Origin: Dyella_B acidisoli
Lineage (GTDB): Bacteria; Pseudomonadota; Gammaproteobacteria; Xanthomonadales; Rhodanobacteraceae
Length of the DNA stretch: 64,000 nucleotides
Assembly: GCF_049532895.1 (NCBI RefSeq)
Contig: NZ_CP064031.1
Location: forward strand, 2,046,001 to 2,110,000
Reading direction: 5' to 3'
The notes beneath the pieces were generated by a model. That model saw nothing but the letters and a program-made list of their open reading frames with translations, was not told where the DNA came from and ran no database searches. Every line of letters begins with the position of its first letter. Positions within the stretch are counted from its first letter, which is position 1. The translations under genes were made by a program, and so were the position numbers. Of this stretch, positions 7,471 through 16,260 are shown piece after piece.

Positions 7471-9833
7471 CGCATCCGATTTATCGGTTCGATGATTTTT
7501 GCCTTAATCCTCTTTCCAGGGAGTTGAGCCGAAATGGTGCCCCCGTCGCACTTGCGGCCAACGGATTCGACTGCCTGGTGTATTTAATCGAACACCGTGA
7601 GCGTGTTGTTGGAAAGGACGAACTGATTGCCGCGGTGTGGGGTCGGTCCGATATCAGCGATAACGTTCTGGCGCAGACTCTCGTGCGGCTGCGGCGCGCG
7701 CTGGGAGACGTTGGCAATGAGCAAGGCTGTATCAAAACCGTGCCACGCGTCGGTTATCGATGGATGCTGGATGTGGCCGTCGAATTCCAGGCTGATTCCG
7801 CCGAATCGTTGATGATCGAACGCCATGATCGAGGCGACCCTGGCACCGTCGAGGTTTCCGATCCGCTGCCCGCAGCGAAACCGAAACGACGCTTTTTCGT
7901 AGGGGCTTTGCTTTTATTGGTGGCTCTGGGTGGTGTGTATTTGAGTTGGAAGCCTCACCACCACGCGCTGATCCAGCCCGTATTGGATTTCGATCACAGC
8001 AATGCGGCGGTGTTGCCCGCCGAGGTGAATGCTCCGGAAGACTCGAAATGGCTGCGCTTGGGATTGATGGACCTGATTGGCGGTGATTTGCGTGCAGCGA
8101 AGATTCCCGTCGAAAGCAGCCAGGCCGTACTCGATATGCTCAGTCAGACGGATATGGGCAGCAGCTCGAAGTTTGCTGCATTTACCTTGGTAATCCGTCC
8201 GCATGTGACCTTGGACAACAACCTCTGGCATGTCCACCTTGATGCAAGCAGTCCCGATGGCCGCATCTGGCAGGCGGAATCGTCGTCCGACAATGTGCTG
8301 AAGGCGGCACGCTCAGCGGACACTCGGCTGCTGGCCCAGATGGGCTTTGTCGCAGAACCCGGCAAGCCGACCACCGATGATGCGAAGGAGGAATATCTCA
8401 TGCGCATTGACGCGGCAACGTATGCTGGTGCCAGTGAAGTGGTGCGCGAACTGCTCGACAAGGCTCCCTCCACTGTTCGCGAGATGCCCGAATTCGACTA
8501 CGCCAAAGCCGTATTCCACTGCAACCAAGGGGAGTTTGAGCTTTGCAAGCAGGGGTTGGCCGATCTATTGCAGCGCTTACCTGCTGACAAGCAACCGGTA
8601 TTACGTGGCAGAGTGCTTGCTCAGCAGTATTACGTCTATTTCCGCGAGCACGATTATGCTGGGGGCGAGGCCGCATTGAGCGAAGCGGTGCAGCTTCTGC
8701 AGAAGCAAAAGAACACCACGTATCTGGCGTTCGCTTATGCCCAGCGTGGAGAGATGGAGCTTCTTGACGGAAAACTAGATCAGGCGCAGTCCGACTTCGG
8801 GCTCGCCCGCGTCAACTATGCACTGGATGGCTTTACCGTCGGCGCGCTAGACATGGATGCAGCCATGGCGAGACTTTCCATGCAACGTGGGCAATATGCG
8901 CAAGCGCTTCCGGTGATACAGCGCGCCTACGACGAGTACCAGCGCATGGGCATGCGACAATTTCTTCCCGATTTGCTGCAGGACATGATCGTCTCGCAAA
9001 GAGCGCTGCTGCGATACGCCGACGAACTGGCTATCACTGAGCGCTACTGGCCATTCGAACAGAAGCATTGGGACATCCCGGAAGAAATCACGCGCCACTT
9101 GCTGGTGTTCGAGCGAGCGCACGCACTGGCCGACAACGGTCGCACCACCGAGGCAAGCAAGCTGCTGGAGCAGGTGCTTGCGGACATCGAACACGACCCG
9201 AATGGCGAACCGGGCTTGCAGGGTTGCGTCGAAACGTTGCTGGCCAAACTCGCGTTGCAGCGGGGCGATATCCAGGCATCCCAAGCCTGGATATCCAAAG
9301 CCCTCGGAGGACAGTTGCTGGAAAAGGATCCCGACAAGCGGGATTACGCGGACGCGTGGCTGACAAACGTGATGGTGTTGCAACGTGCCGGCAAGAAGAA
9401 GGAACTCCAGGAGGGCATGGCCGCCATGCAGGCATGGGCAGCCAAACAGCCGGCTCAGGACGAATGGATTACCGTTCTGCTTCTGCGTGCGCAAGCGGCC
9501 GTAGCGTGGAGCGAAGGCCGTCATGATCAGGCGTTGGAGCAGCTGAAGCTCGCCATGGACAAGGCGGATGCATGGGGTGTGCCTGAACTCATCGTCGACG
9601 CAGGCCAGGCTTACGCGCGGGCTTTGCTGGCCGCCGGCAAGGTGGAAGAGGCTTCATCTGTCGGCGGCAAGCTTTCGACGTGGAGCCAGTTGGATTGGCG
9701 CGCGGCATGGACGCAGGCGTGCGTGTATCACGCGTTGGGACAGGCACCTTCGTCGGAGCAATACCGGAGCAAAGCGTTGGCGCTTGCGGGCGATCGCGAA
9801 CTGCCAACGGATGCTTCAATGTTTATTTACTGA
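7467..9833 (+). CDS. CadC-like membrane-anchored winged-helix regulator with TPR repeats
   Basis: 788 residues. Residues 5-100 are an OmpR/PhoB-type winged helix (pattern V-x-G-K-D-E-L-I-x-x-V-W-G, then L-A-Q-T-L-V-R-L-R-R-A-L, then I-K-T-V-P-R-V-G-Y-R). There is no receiver domain. A single membrane segment follows at about 143-161 (FFVGALLLLVALGGVYLSW), placing the large C-terminal part in the periplasm. That part (from about residue 330) is a run of helical TPR-like repeats. This is the ToxR/CadC layout: signal sensed outside the cytoplasm, DNA bound inside. The start overlaps the preceding gene by four bases. Target genes are not evident. Confidence 0.88.
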   Translation: MTHPIYRFDDFCLNPLSRELSRNGAPVALAANGFDCLVYLIEHRERVVGKDELIAAVWGRSDISDNVLAQTLVRLRRALGDVGNEQGCIKTVPRVGYRWMLDVAVEFQADSAESLMIERHDRGDPGTVEVSDPLPAAKPKRRFFVGALLLLVALGGVYLSWKPHHHALIQPVLDFDHSNAAVLPAEVNAPEDSKWLRLGLMDLIGGDLRAAKIPVESSQAVLDMLSQTDMGSSSKFAAFTLVIRPHVTLDNNLWHVHLDASSPDGRIWQAESSSDNVLKAARSADTRLLAQMGFVAEPGKPTTDDAKEEYLMRIDAATYAGASEVVRELLDKAPSTVREMPEFDYAKAVFHCNQGEFELCKQGLADLLQRLPADKQPVLRGRVLAQQYYVYFREHDYAGGEAALSEAVQLLQKQKNTTYLAFAYAQRGEMELLDGKLDQAQSDFGLARVNYALDGFTVGALDMDAAMARLSMQRGQYAQALPVIQRAYDEYQRMGMRQFLPDLLQDMIVSQRALLRYADELAITERYWPFEQKHWDIPEEITRHLLVFERAHALADNGRTTEASKLLEQVLADIEHDPNGEPGLQGCVETLLAKLALQRGDIQASQAWISKALGGQLLEKDPDKRDYADAWLTNVMVLQRAGKKKELQEGMAAMQAWAAKQPAQDEWITVLLLRAQAAVAWSEGRHDQALEQLKLAMDKADAWGVPELIVDAGQAYARALLAAGKVEEASSVGGKLSTWSQLDWRAAWTQACVYHALGQAPSSEQYRSKALALAGDRELPTDASMFIY

Positions 9834-9846
9834 GATTTTCAGTCTC

Positions 9847-9919
9847 AGGTTGGAGTGCAAACCCCAACATTCCCGCGCGCACATAGCATCCCGATGTTGG
9901 GCTTTGCACCCCAACCTAC
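9847..9919. repeat. REP-like palindrome, copy 4, overlapping the chrA stop
   Basis: Arms AGGTTGGAGTGCAAACCCCA and TGGGCTTTGCACCCCAACCT. The right edge (CCTACG) contains the CTA that is read on the minus strand as the TAG stop of the chromate transporter gene, so the repeat defines the 3' end of that reading frame. Confidence 0.88.
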
Positions 9920-11145
9920 GCACCAATGAAAAGTCGTGTCATCGACGCGACGACGCACCACGCTACGACGGACAATGCGGACCGCCGTGCGGCGACCAGC
10001 AACGTAAAGCCTACTAAAGCAATCGCGAAATCTTTCCCATCATGCACGGCGCTGATCCACACTGGGTCATAAAGCGCATAAGCCAGCAGCCCGACCACCG
10101 CAGCATTCACGCCAGCCAACATTCGGGCCGCTTGATCACGAGACGCTAGTGCGCGCCAGAAAGGCAAAGCCCCTGACACCATGAGCAGTCCGGGCAGAAA
10201 AATGGCCAGCAGACTGACCAATGCTCCCAGCGCAGCACCATGTCCGCCCTGGTATTGCTCGCCCAAGAAGGCCGCCAAGGTAAACATCGGGCCGGGTACG
10301 GCTTGCGCCGCGCCGTAGCCGGTCAGGAACGTATCGTCACTCACCCAGCCGGGTGCGACGACCGCCTGTTTGAGCAAGGGCAGTACGACGTGGCCTCCGC
10401 CAAACACCAGGGCGCCGGTGCGATAGAACGCGCTTGCCATGCGCGCCAAGGGTGGCAGTCCTGACGCGAAGATCAAGGCAAACAAGAGCAGTGCTGCATA
10501 AGTACCTATCAGTATCAGCCCTGTTCGTTGCCCATAGTGCAAAGGAAAGATTTCGCCTTGCCGCGAGGTGATTTTTTTGCATAACAGCGGACCCAATGTT
10601 GCGCCGCCTGCAACCACCGCAAGTTGCACCGCTGAACCGGAGCTCATCGCGATCAGGCCTGCAGCGACCGCTGCTATCAGTGCACGCGGTGCATCCGGGG
10701 TGAGCGTGCGGGTCATCGCAAGAACACCTTGGGCAACGACAGCAACCGCTACCAGTTTCAATCCATGAATCACGCTTTGGCCCCACGCCCCGGTAAGAAA
10801 GTGGCTGAGCGTGCCGAACGCAAACAGCAAAACTGCGGAGGGCAGGGTGAACGCGATAAAGGCTGCGATCGCGCCCAACCAGCCGGCACGGAGCAGGCCG
10901 ATTGAGAAACCAAGCTGGCTGCTGGCCGGGCCCGGTAGAAACTGGCATAACGCGAGCAGTTGCCCGAAGTGTTCTTCGTCCAACCAGCGCCGCCGTTCCA
11001 CAAACTCCCGATGGAAATAACCCAAGTGAGCGATGGGGCCACCAAACGAGGTCAGGCCGAGTTTGAGGAACGCCGCACCTACTTCCCACGGATTACCTTG
11101 GGAAGCGGTCAATGATTGGGATGGTGACGCTGATGCAGATGTCAT
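9916..11145 (-). CDS. chrA: Chromate efflux transporter, ChrA/CHR family
   Basis: 409 residues, the size of long-chain CHR proteins with two homologous halves. Each half carries the family signature: F-x-K-L-G-L-T-S-F-G-G-P-I-A-H near residue 28, and the related F-G-G-G-H-V-V-L-P near residue 245. About ten hydrophobic segments are visible. These proteins export chromate and sometimes sulfate across the inner membrane. The ATG at 11145 overlaps the stop of the multicopper oxidase gene as ATGA and is preferred to a GTG at 11151. The TAG stop lies inside a REP-like element. Pairing with a copper oxidase suggests a metal or oxidant stress unit. Confidence 0.92.
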   Translation of the reverse strand: MTSASASPSQSLTASQGNPWEVGAAFLKLGLTSFGGPIAHLGYFHREFVERRRWLDEEHFGQLLALCQFLPGPASSQLGFSIGLLRAGWLGAIAAFIAFTLPSAVLLFAFGTLSHFLTGAWGQSVIHGLKLVAVAVVAQGVLAMTRTLTPDAPRALIAAVAAGLIAMSSGSAVQLAVVAGGATLGPLLCKKITSRQGEIFPLHYGQRTGLILIGTYAALLLFALIFASGLPPLARMASAFYRTGALVFGGGHVVLPLLKQAVVAPGWVSDDTFLTGYGAAQAVPGPMFTLAAFLGEQYQGGHGAALGALVSLLAIFLPGLLMVSGALPFWRALASRDQAARMLAGVNAAVVGLLAYALYDPVWISAVHDGKDFAIALVGFTLLVAARRSALSVVAWCVVASMTRLFIGA

Positions 11146-12626
11146 GCGCACTCAAACAACGCCATGAAACCGAAATCCATATGCAACTGCATATGACAGT
11201 GGAAGAGCGACAGCCCGCGCTGATCAGCCGTGAAATCGATATCCATGCTCTGATAACCGCCGAGCATCGCCACGTCCTTGATCACACCGCCGGTGGGCTG
11301 ACCGGCAATGCGGGTGATTTCGAAACTGTGTCGATGCAGATGCATCGGATGAATATCGTCACTGGCATTATGCATACGCAGTCGGTAGCGCTTGCCGTGT
11401 TGCAGATGAAACATCGGTTTCATGGCTTTCATGTCGAAGGCTACGCCGTTGATGGTCCATCGGTTGAAGCCATGATCTGCGGCGTTCTGTTTGGCGAACG
11501 TCATCTCGATGATCTCGTCCGGGGTGGCTGGTTTAGCATTCGTTAGCGCAAAGCGCCGATAATCCCAGGCGAATGGTGGCGGCTTGATCCATTGCGGCTT
11601 GCCGCGATGGCCCGCGTATTCGACCACGACGCCCATGCCATGGCCGCGATCATCATCGTCGAGATCACCCAGTATCCATGTGCCAGGATGCTTCATGTCG
11701 ACGATGGCGCTGATGCGTTCGGCAGTGCCGACCCAGAGTACCGGCACCTCGGCCGGGTGGGGCACAGGGTTTCCATCCAGCGCAACCACCTTGAAGGTAT
11801 GACCAGGCAACGCGAGGCTGCGTATCTCCGTGGCGCTGCCGTTGAGCACGTGGAACAGCACTCGCTCGCCGGGCTTGACGCGAATCGGCTCGCCGGACCC
11901 GAGCATGCGGCCATTGATGGCAAAGGCCTGATAGCCCACCTCGTAGCCCTTGGCTTGGCCGCTTGCCAGTGACGCCTTCATCGCCGACTCGCCGCTTTCT
12001 TCCAGCGCATGCTCGCGATCAGCGGGACGAAGAAAATCCATGGCCATATCGCCGCCCTTGCTGAAGAAAGGGTCGAACTCCTTGAGGGTCAAAAAAACTT
12101 CGCGATCGTAGCTGCCCGGTTCGCGGCGAGGTTCGACGTAAACCGGCCCGACCAGACCGCTGTACTGACCCACGCTCAGATCGCTGCCAGCCACGACATG
12201 TGTGTGATAGAAGCGGAATCCCGATGGGCCAGGCACGAACGACAGGCGGCGCATGCCGTGCGGTTGAATGTAGGGCGTGCCTTCTTCGGTCGCGCCATCA
12301 ACATCCACCGGAACAAATTGCCCGTGCCAGTGCAATTGCTCGGGAATATCCGTGTCGTTGTAGACATCGACCACGACACGCTGCCCTTCTTTGAGGCGAA
12401 TCAATGGCCCGGGAAATTGGCCGTTGTACGTTGTCGTGGACACGATATGGTCGGGGGCCAGCTCCACCAGGCTGCGCGCGATGCGCAGCGTGTAATCAGC
12501 CTTGCCCGGTGGTGCAATGGTTGACATGGCTGCCTGGGCGTCGGCCGTACGCGTCCAGGTGGGCAAACCTCCCGCCAAAGCGGCGAAACCACCAAGTTTC
12601 AGGAATTCGCGTCGGTCGATCGACAT
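11142..12626 (-). CDS. Multicopper oxidase, Tat-exported
   Basis: 494 residues with a twin-arginine leader (DRREFLKLGGFAALAG, cut after ADAQA). Three cupredoxin-like domains are visible. Copper motifs are intact: H-W-H-G (about residue 99), H-T-H-V (about 141), H-P-M-H-L-H-R-H-S-F in the C-terminal domain and H-C-H-M-Q-L-H-M-D at the end. So both the trinuclear cluster and the type 1 site are present; the Met-rich region of CueO is lacking. It likely oxidises cuprous ion, ferrous ion or phenolics in the periplasm. It is the first gene of a two-gene operon with chrA (ATGA overlap). Confidence 0.93.
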   Translation of the reverse strand: MSIDRREFLKLGGFAALAGGLPTWTRTADAQAAMSTIAPPGKADYTLRIARSLVELAPDHIVSTTTYNGQFPGPLIRLKEGQRVVVDVYNDTDIPEQLHWHGQFVPVDVDGATEEGTPYIQPHGMRRLSFVPGPSGFRFYHTHVVAGSDLSVGQYSGLVGPVYVEPRREPGSYDREVFLTLKEFDPFFSKGGDMAMDFLRPADREHALEESGESAMKASLASGQAKGYEVGYQAFAINGRMLGSGEPIRVKPGERVLFHVLNGSATEIRSLALPGHTFKVVALDGNPVPHPAEVPVLWVGTAERISAIVDMKHPGTWILGDLDDDDRGHGMGVVVEYAGHRGKPQWIKPPPFAWDYRRFALTNAKPATPDEIIEMTFAKQNAADHGFNRWTINGVAFDMKAMKPMFHLQHGKRYRLRMHNASDDIHPMHLHRHSFEITRIAGQPTGGVIKDVAMLGGYQSMDIDFTADQRGLSLFHCHMQLHMDFGFMALFECA

Positions 12627-12838
12627 GAGGCGCTCTCAGAGATTGATGGAGATCAAAGCGGGGTCACTGGTCCATGTCACAAAGCATAGGGTACAGCTGA
12701 GTGGCGCCACCGTGATCAGGCGGGGTGGCGTGTCATATGGGAGGGGCCAGGGTTGCGGCAACGTTGCTGACGGTAGGACGAAGCTCTACAGTGTCGAAAA
12801 GGCTTGTCGGTAATTTCCCTTCGCAACGAGGTGAAGGC

Positions 12839-13969
12839 ATGGATATTTCCGATCTGCTTGCCAGCATGGCAGCGCAGCGCGCTTCCGATCTTTACCTGAG
12901 TCACGGCGCGCCGCCGTTGATGGTGGTTGCGGGTGTGCCGCGCTACGTCGGCGACGCGCCACTCACGCCGATCAACACACATGAGATCGCCTATTCGCTG
13001 CTGAGCGACCGTCAGCAGAAGGAATTCGAGTCCACGCTGGAGATGAACCTCGGTATCGCACCGGCGGGCATCGGCCGCTTTCGCGTGAACGTGTATCGGC
13101 AGCGCGGTGAGGTGGCGATTGCGATTCGCTACATCACCACCGAAATTCCGGACCTCGATACGCTTCGCTTGCCATCCCGATTGCGCGACCTGGTGATGTT
13201 GCCGCGCGGGCTAGTGCTGGTGGTGGGGGCGACCGGCTCGGGCAAATCGACGACGCTGGCTTCCATGCTCGACTATCGCAACAGTAATCGCGGCGGACAC
13301 ATTCTCACCATCGAAGACCCCATCGAATATCTGCATCAGCATCGCAAATCGGTTATCGACCAGCGCGAAGTGGGCATCGATACACTGAGCTACGCCAATG
13401 CATTGCGCAATGCCATGCGTGAAGCGCCGCACGTGATCATGATCGGCGAAATTCGTGATCGGGAAACCATGCAGCAAGCGATCTCCTACGCCGAGACAGG
13501 TCATTTGTGTCTTTCGACACTGCATGCCAATAACGCCAACCAGACACTCGATCGCATTCTCAATTTCTTTCCCGATACCGCACGGCATCAGTTGCTAATC
13601 GATCTGTCTCTCAATCTCAAGGCAGTCGTTTCACAGCGGCTATTGCATGCCGTCGATGGCACCCGTGTTCCCGCAGTGGAGTTGCTGTTGGGCACCGCAT
13701 ATATTTCCGATCTGATCGAGAAGGGCGAGATTGCAACGATTCGCGACGCCATGAAACAGAGCAGCGAGGTCGGCATGCAAACCTTCGACCAGGCGCTCTA
13801 CGCGCTTTATGCAGCCGGCACGATCAGCTATGCCGAGGCCATCGAACACGCCGACTCCCGCACGGATCTCGCCCTTCAGGTTCGCCTGCAAGGGCCCGCG
13901 CCAAAAGAAAGTGCGTCCAGCGTGGTCGAAGGCGTGGATCTTCCGCTGTCCCTGAAATTGGGACGCTGA
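12839..13969 (+). CDS. pilU: Type IV pilus retraction ATPase, PilU-like
   Basis: 376 residues from the ATG at 12839 (GAGG upstream); the longer frame from 12725 has no supporting features. Secretion ATPase of the PilT/PilU class: N-terminal PAS-like domain, Walker A G-A-T-G-S-G-K-S at 130-137, Asp box and Walker B (H-V-I-M-I-G-E-I-R-D), and the His box H-L-C-L-S-T-L-H-A-N. The length and C-terminal tail fit PilU better than PilT (about 345 residues). It powers or assists pilus retraction for twitching from the cytoplasmic face. It stands alone here, with no pilT beside it in the window. Confidence 0.88.
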   Translation: MDISDLLASMAAQRASDLYLSHGAPPLMVVAGVPRYVGDAPLTPINTHEIAYSLLSDRQQKEFESTLEMNLGIAPAGIGRFRVNVYRQRGEVAIAIRYITTEIPDLDTLRLPSRLRDLVMLPRGLVLVVGATGSGKSTTLASMLDYRNSNRGGHILTIEDPIEYLHQHRKSVIDQREVGIDTLSYANALRNAMREAPHVIMIGEIRDRETMQQAISYAETGHLCLSTLHANNANQTLDRILNFFPDTARHQLLIDLSLNLKAVVSQRLLHAVDGTRVPAVELLLGTAYISDLIEKGEIATIRDAMKQSSEVGMQTFDQALYALYAAGTISYAEAIEHADSRTDLALQVRLQGPAPKESASSVVEGVDLPLSLKLGR

Positions 13970-14140
13970 ACAGTATGCGTGGCCTGTGATGTACAGGCAG
14001 GTACAAAGGCAGGATGGCAGAGAGGTATTGAACGCTCTCGTAAAAGCTGCACGCGCAGATTGGCAGTCTTTGTCAGGTTTGGGATAGGGTGAGTTGTACG
14101 GATGCCCATCGAATTCTTTCATGCACGAGTACAGAAGCCA

Positions 14141-15235
14141 TCAAAGCGCTTCCTTCGCGACTTGATGTCCTATATCGCGGCGTACGCTGCCTAGCCCGTG
14201 GTACTCGTCGCTTTCAAAATAGTCCTTCAATTTGACGTCGACGCTGCCGTTGATGCCGTAATCCGTGCTGCCGGCGCTTAGCATGGCGGTCATGGCGCGC
14301 AGGATTTGCAGCTCGGGCATCAGCTCTTCCACAAAGAGGAACTGACCGGCCTGGTTGACCTCCAGAAAGTAGACCTCGCCCTCCGGGTCGACGACCAGAT
14401 CTATGCAGCCGAAGACAATGCCAAGGCGTTGCATCACATTGCGTAGCTTGGCTTCCAGCGAGGCGCTTACGTCGAATAGTTCGATCTGCATGTCCTGATC
14501 ATGGGAATGCGGGCGCCAGTCGAAGTAGGCGCTGCCGGATGCCTTTCTCATTTGGATGGCAAAGATGTGGCAGCCGATGATGGTTACACGAACGTCGTAG
14601 GACTTTTCGATGTAGCGCTGGTAGATGCCAGGGCTCATCGCGATGGCTTGCTCGGGAAGGTCGGTGGCTGCATCCAGCATCACCGCGCTCATTTGATACG
14701 TGATTCCTTTGCTGCTGTTGTCCCAGCTTTGCGGATAAAACGTTTTGAAAACGACTCTTCCCCAGCGATCGATCAGCTTTGCTACATCGGTCGCACGATT
14801 GCCAAAGATCGTGTCGGGTATAAGCAGCCCGGCTGCGCGCGCTGCTTGCAGTTGCAAGAGCTTGCTTTCGGCATAGTCCGCGGCACGGGGACGGTTAACC
14901 CACAAGGTGTTGAGCAAGTCGTCTGCGGCGTCGAATACACTTTTCTGAAAATACTTCCACTGACCTTCGATGAAGCTGCGATCTGCCTCCAGGCAGGGGC
15001 CGGCTTCGGGCAGGCGTGGGCGGCGGTACCAAATGGATCGGATTTGCGTGCTATCGATGTGATCTATGGAGACATGATCTTCTGCGTCGTCGACATGAAT
15101 GGAGAGGCGTGTTGTTGCGTCGACACGAAAGGAGGGGTTGAGCCGATAAGGCACACCGTTGCGCCGCAGCGCCCAGGCGACAGCGGAAGCGTGTGGATCA
15201 TAGTCCAAGGAAAAAATGAGGACAAAAGCGTTCAC
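14141..15235 (-). CDS. ATP-grasp graspetide ligase, MvdD/MvdC-like
   Basis: 364 residues with the architecture of microviridin/marinostatin-type peptide ligases: an N-terminal preATP-grasp domain (V-L-I-F-S-L-D-Y-D-P-H-A) and a C-terminal ATP-grasp catalytic half. Visible motifs are V-V-F-K-T-F, Q-R-Y-I-E-K-S-Y-D-V-R-V-T and the metal-binding segment D-L-V-V-D-P-E-G-E-V-Y-F-L-E-V-N-Q-A-G-Q-F. The family joins acidic side chains of a precursor peptide to Ser/Thr (ester) or Lys (amide). The start is GTG at 15235 with GGGAG upstream. Directly upstream lies a small gene for a matching precursor. Only one ligase is present. No transporter or acetyltransferase gene is adjacent. Confidence 0.9.
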   Translation of the reverse strand: MNAFVLIFSLDYDPHASAVAWALRRNGVPYRLNPSFRVDATTRLSIHVDDAEDHVSIDHIDSTQIRSIWYRRPRLPEAGPCLEADRSFIEGQWKYFQKSVFDAADDLLNTLWVNRPRAADYAESKLLQLQAARAAGLLIPDTIFGNRATDVAKLIDRWGRVVFKTFYPQSWDNSSKGITYQMSAVMLDAATDLPEQAIAMSPGIYQRYIEKSYDVRVTIIGCHIFAIQMRKASGSAYFDWRPHSHDQDMQIELFDVSASLEAKLRNVMQRLGIVFGCIDLVVDPEGEVYFLEVNQAGQFLFVEELMPELQILRAMTAMLSAGSTDYGINGSVDVKLKDYFESDEYHGLGSVRRDIGHQVAKEAL

Positions 15236-15262
15236 AGCGGCTCCCGGTGTTGTTGCATAAAA

Positions 15263-15284
15263 CCGCCACGGTGAACCGTGGCGG
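15263..15284 (-). terminator. Hairpin between precursor and ligase (probable attenuator)
   Basis: Perfect nine-base-pair stem CCGCCACGG / CCGTGGCGG with a four-base loop, followed on the minus strand by TTTTAT. It sits between the precursor and the ligase genes. A partial rho-independent terminator here would give much more precursor than enzyme, as RiPP systems often do. Function inferred. Confidence 0.65.
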
Positions 15285-15338
15285 CCTGTTATGCAGCGAA
15301 CTGCAAAAGCAGTTCGAGATAACTGGATAACCGGCTGC

Positions 15339-15491
15339 TCAGCCGAGATCCGGCCAGTCGGTCGGTAGGTGTCCCGAACGGACAGTGTTTAAAAGCCCGT
15401 TCTTCGTCATCGAATCCACATCTTCGGTGCGCATTTCACTGGCCATCATGCGTGCAAAGGGACGTACGATCTCGACGTTTTCGTTATTCAT
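15339..15491 (-). CDS. Graspetide (microviridin/marinostatin-like) precursor peptide
   Basis: 50-codon gene with GGAGG nine bases upstream of the ATG. The leader carries R-P-F-A-R-M-M-A at residues 10-17, matching the PFFARFL helix that microviridin ligases bind. The C-terminal core (residues 39-50) reads S-G-H-L-P-T-D-W-P-D-L-G and aligns without gaps to the microviridin core T-x-K-Y-P-S-D-W-E-E. Ester donors and acceptors are kept in kind (Ser39, Thr44, Asp45, Asp48), while the lactam Lys and Glu are His41 and Pro47. With the single downstream ATP-grasp ligase this predicts a bicyclic, ester-only product like marinostatin. The protein is too short for ordinary gene callers. Confidence 0.87.
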   Translation of the reverse strand: MNNENVEIVRPFARMMASEMRTEDVDSMTKNGLLNTVRSGHLPTDWPDLG

Positions 15492-16260
15492 GGGGAATAA
15501 CCTCCAGTTTGCATTGATGACAAGCGGTCATCACGCTTCCTGCTGTGCAAGAAACTGTTTGATAGCAAGGGCTTTCCGGGCAAAGGTAGGGTTGCCCCGG
15601 TGTAGTCGCTTTTGCGAGGGTTTTGTTGACTGACCGACTGTTCCATGTTCGAGCGCTTGTAGTGGTCCCTCACGTGGAGAACGGCTTGCGGCTCTCCAGT
15701 TGGTTTGGTCAAACAAATGCTTCCTAGGGATCTTTGCGCTGATTATGTGAGAGTCATGTGAAAATGATCTTCACGTTCTTGCGTTTTTTTGCCCATCACT
15801 TCGGTAAAAAAATGCGTTCACGTTGATGCGTTTTCAGGGTGAGTCGTTGGCGACGCCGAGCTGCCAAGAACAGCGAAGCTGGTCAATCTGAGGTGATTAA
15901 TTAGCTAGTTGCGTGGCGATACGCGTGGCTGAATTTTTTTCGCTGGTATGCGTTTTTTGGCAGTTTTGGAAATTATGTAGATCCCGCTGCCATAGGGGGA
16001 GCGATTTATCCATGCATGGAAGACGATCAGCAAACACGCATGCCGCGATGATGGGGAAAACCCTAGCTAGGGAATGGCCTAGTTGGCTCGGGTGATATCG
16101 ATTTTCATACTTCGCACATGTCGTGAAGCGTTGCATCGCTTCATTACTGATACTCGTTGGCGCCGGGCGTGTTACTGCCAAGGATGGATACAGGACGTTG
16201 GCGTAGCGAGATGAGCACAGGCTGATTTGCGACTCCCCAATCTTGATAGAGGGCAAAACC
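15492..16260. promoter_or_regulatory. Long divergent intergenic region, graspetide cluster / T3SS locus
   Basis: About 770 bases without a credible gene. It must contain the promoter of the graspetide precursor (minus) and of the filament-type T3SS gene (plus). It is AT-rich near 15730-15970 and has several scattered TGCGTTTT words (about 15779, 15830, 15947). A half box TCCTAGGGATC lies at 15722-15732 and two full T3SS boxes lie at 16049-16084. Neither a PIP box (TTCGC-N15-TTCGC) nor an HrpL-type promoter was found. Confidence 0.55.
16049..16084. promoter_or_regulatory. Two tandem T3SS palindromic boxes
   Basis: Two overlapping copies of the palindrome NNCTRGGG-N4-CCCYAGNN: TGATGGGG-AAAA-CCCTAGCT (16049-16068) and AGCTAGGG-AATG-GCCTAGTT (16065-16084). 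Each has one deviation from the consensus. Their centres are 16 bases apart. They lie about 180 bases before the filament-type gene. Recurrence of the same motif at four other T3SS promoters supports a shared regulator. Confidence 0.72.

Noticed and set aside
15722..15732. CCTAGGGATC word upstream of the graspetide precursor as a T3SS box
   Set aside because: Only one arm matches; the second arm (TTTGCG) does not fit CCCYAG. Not enough to place the graspetide under T3SS control.
15492..16260. PIP box or HrpL/sigma-54 promoter for the T3SS
   Set aside because: TTCGC occurs without a partner at N15; no GGAACC-N16-CCAC and no acceptable TGGC-N7-TTGC was found by eye.
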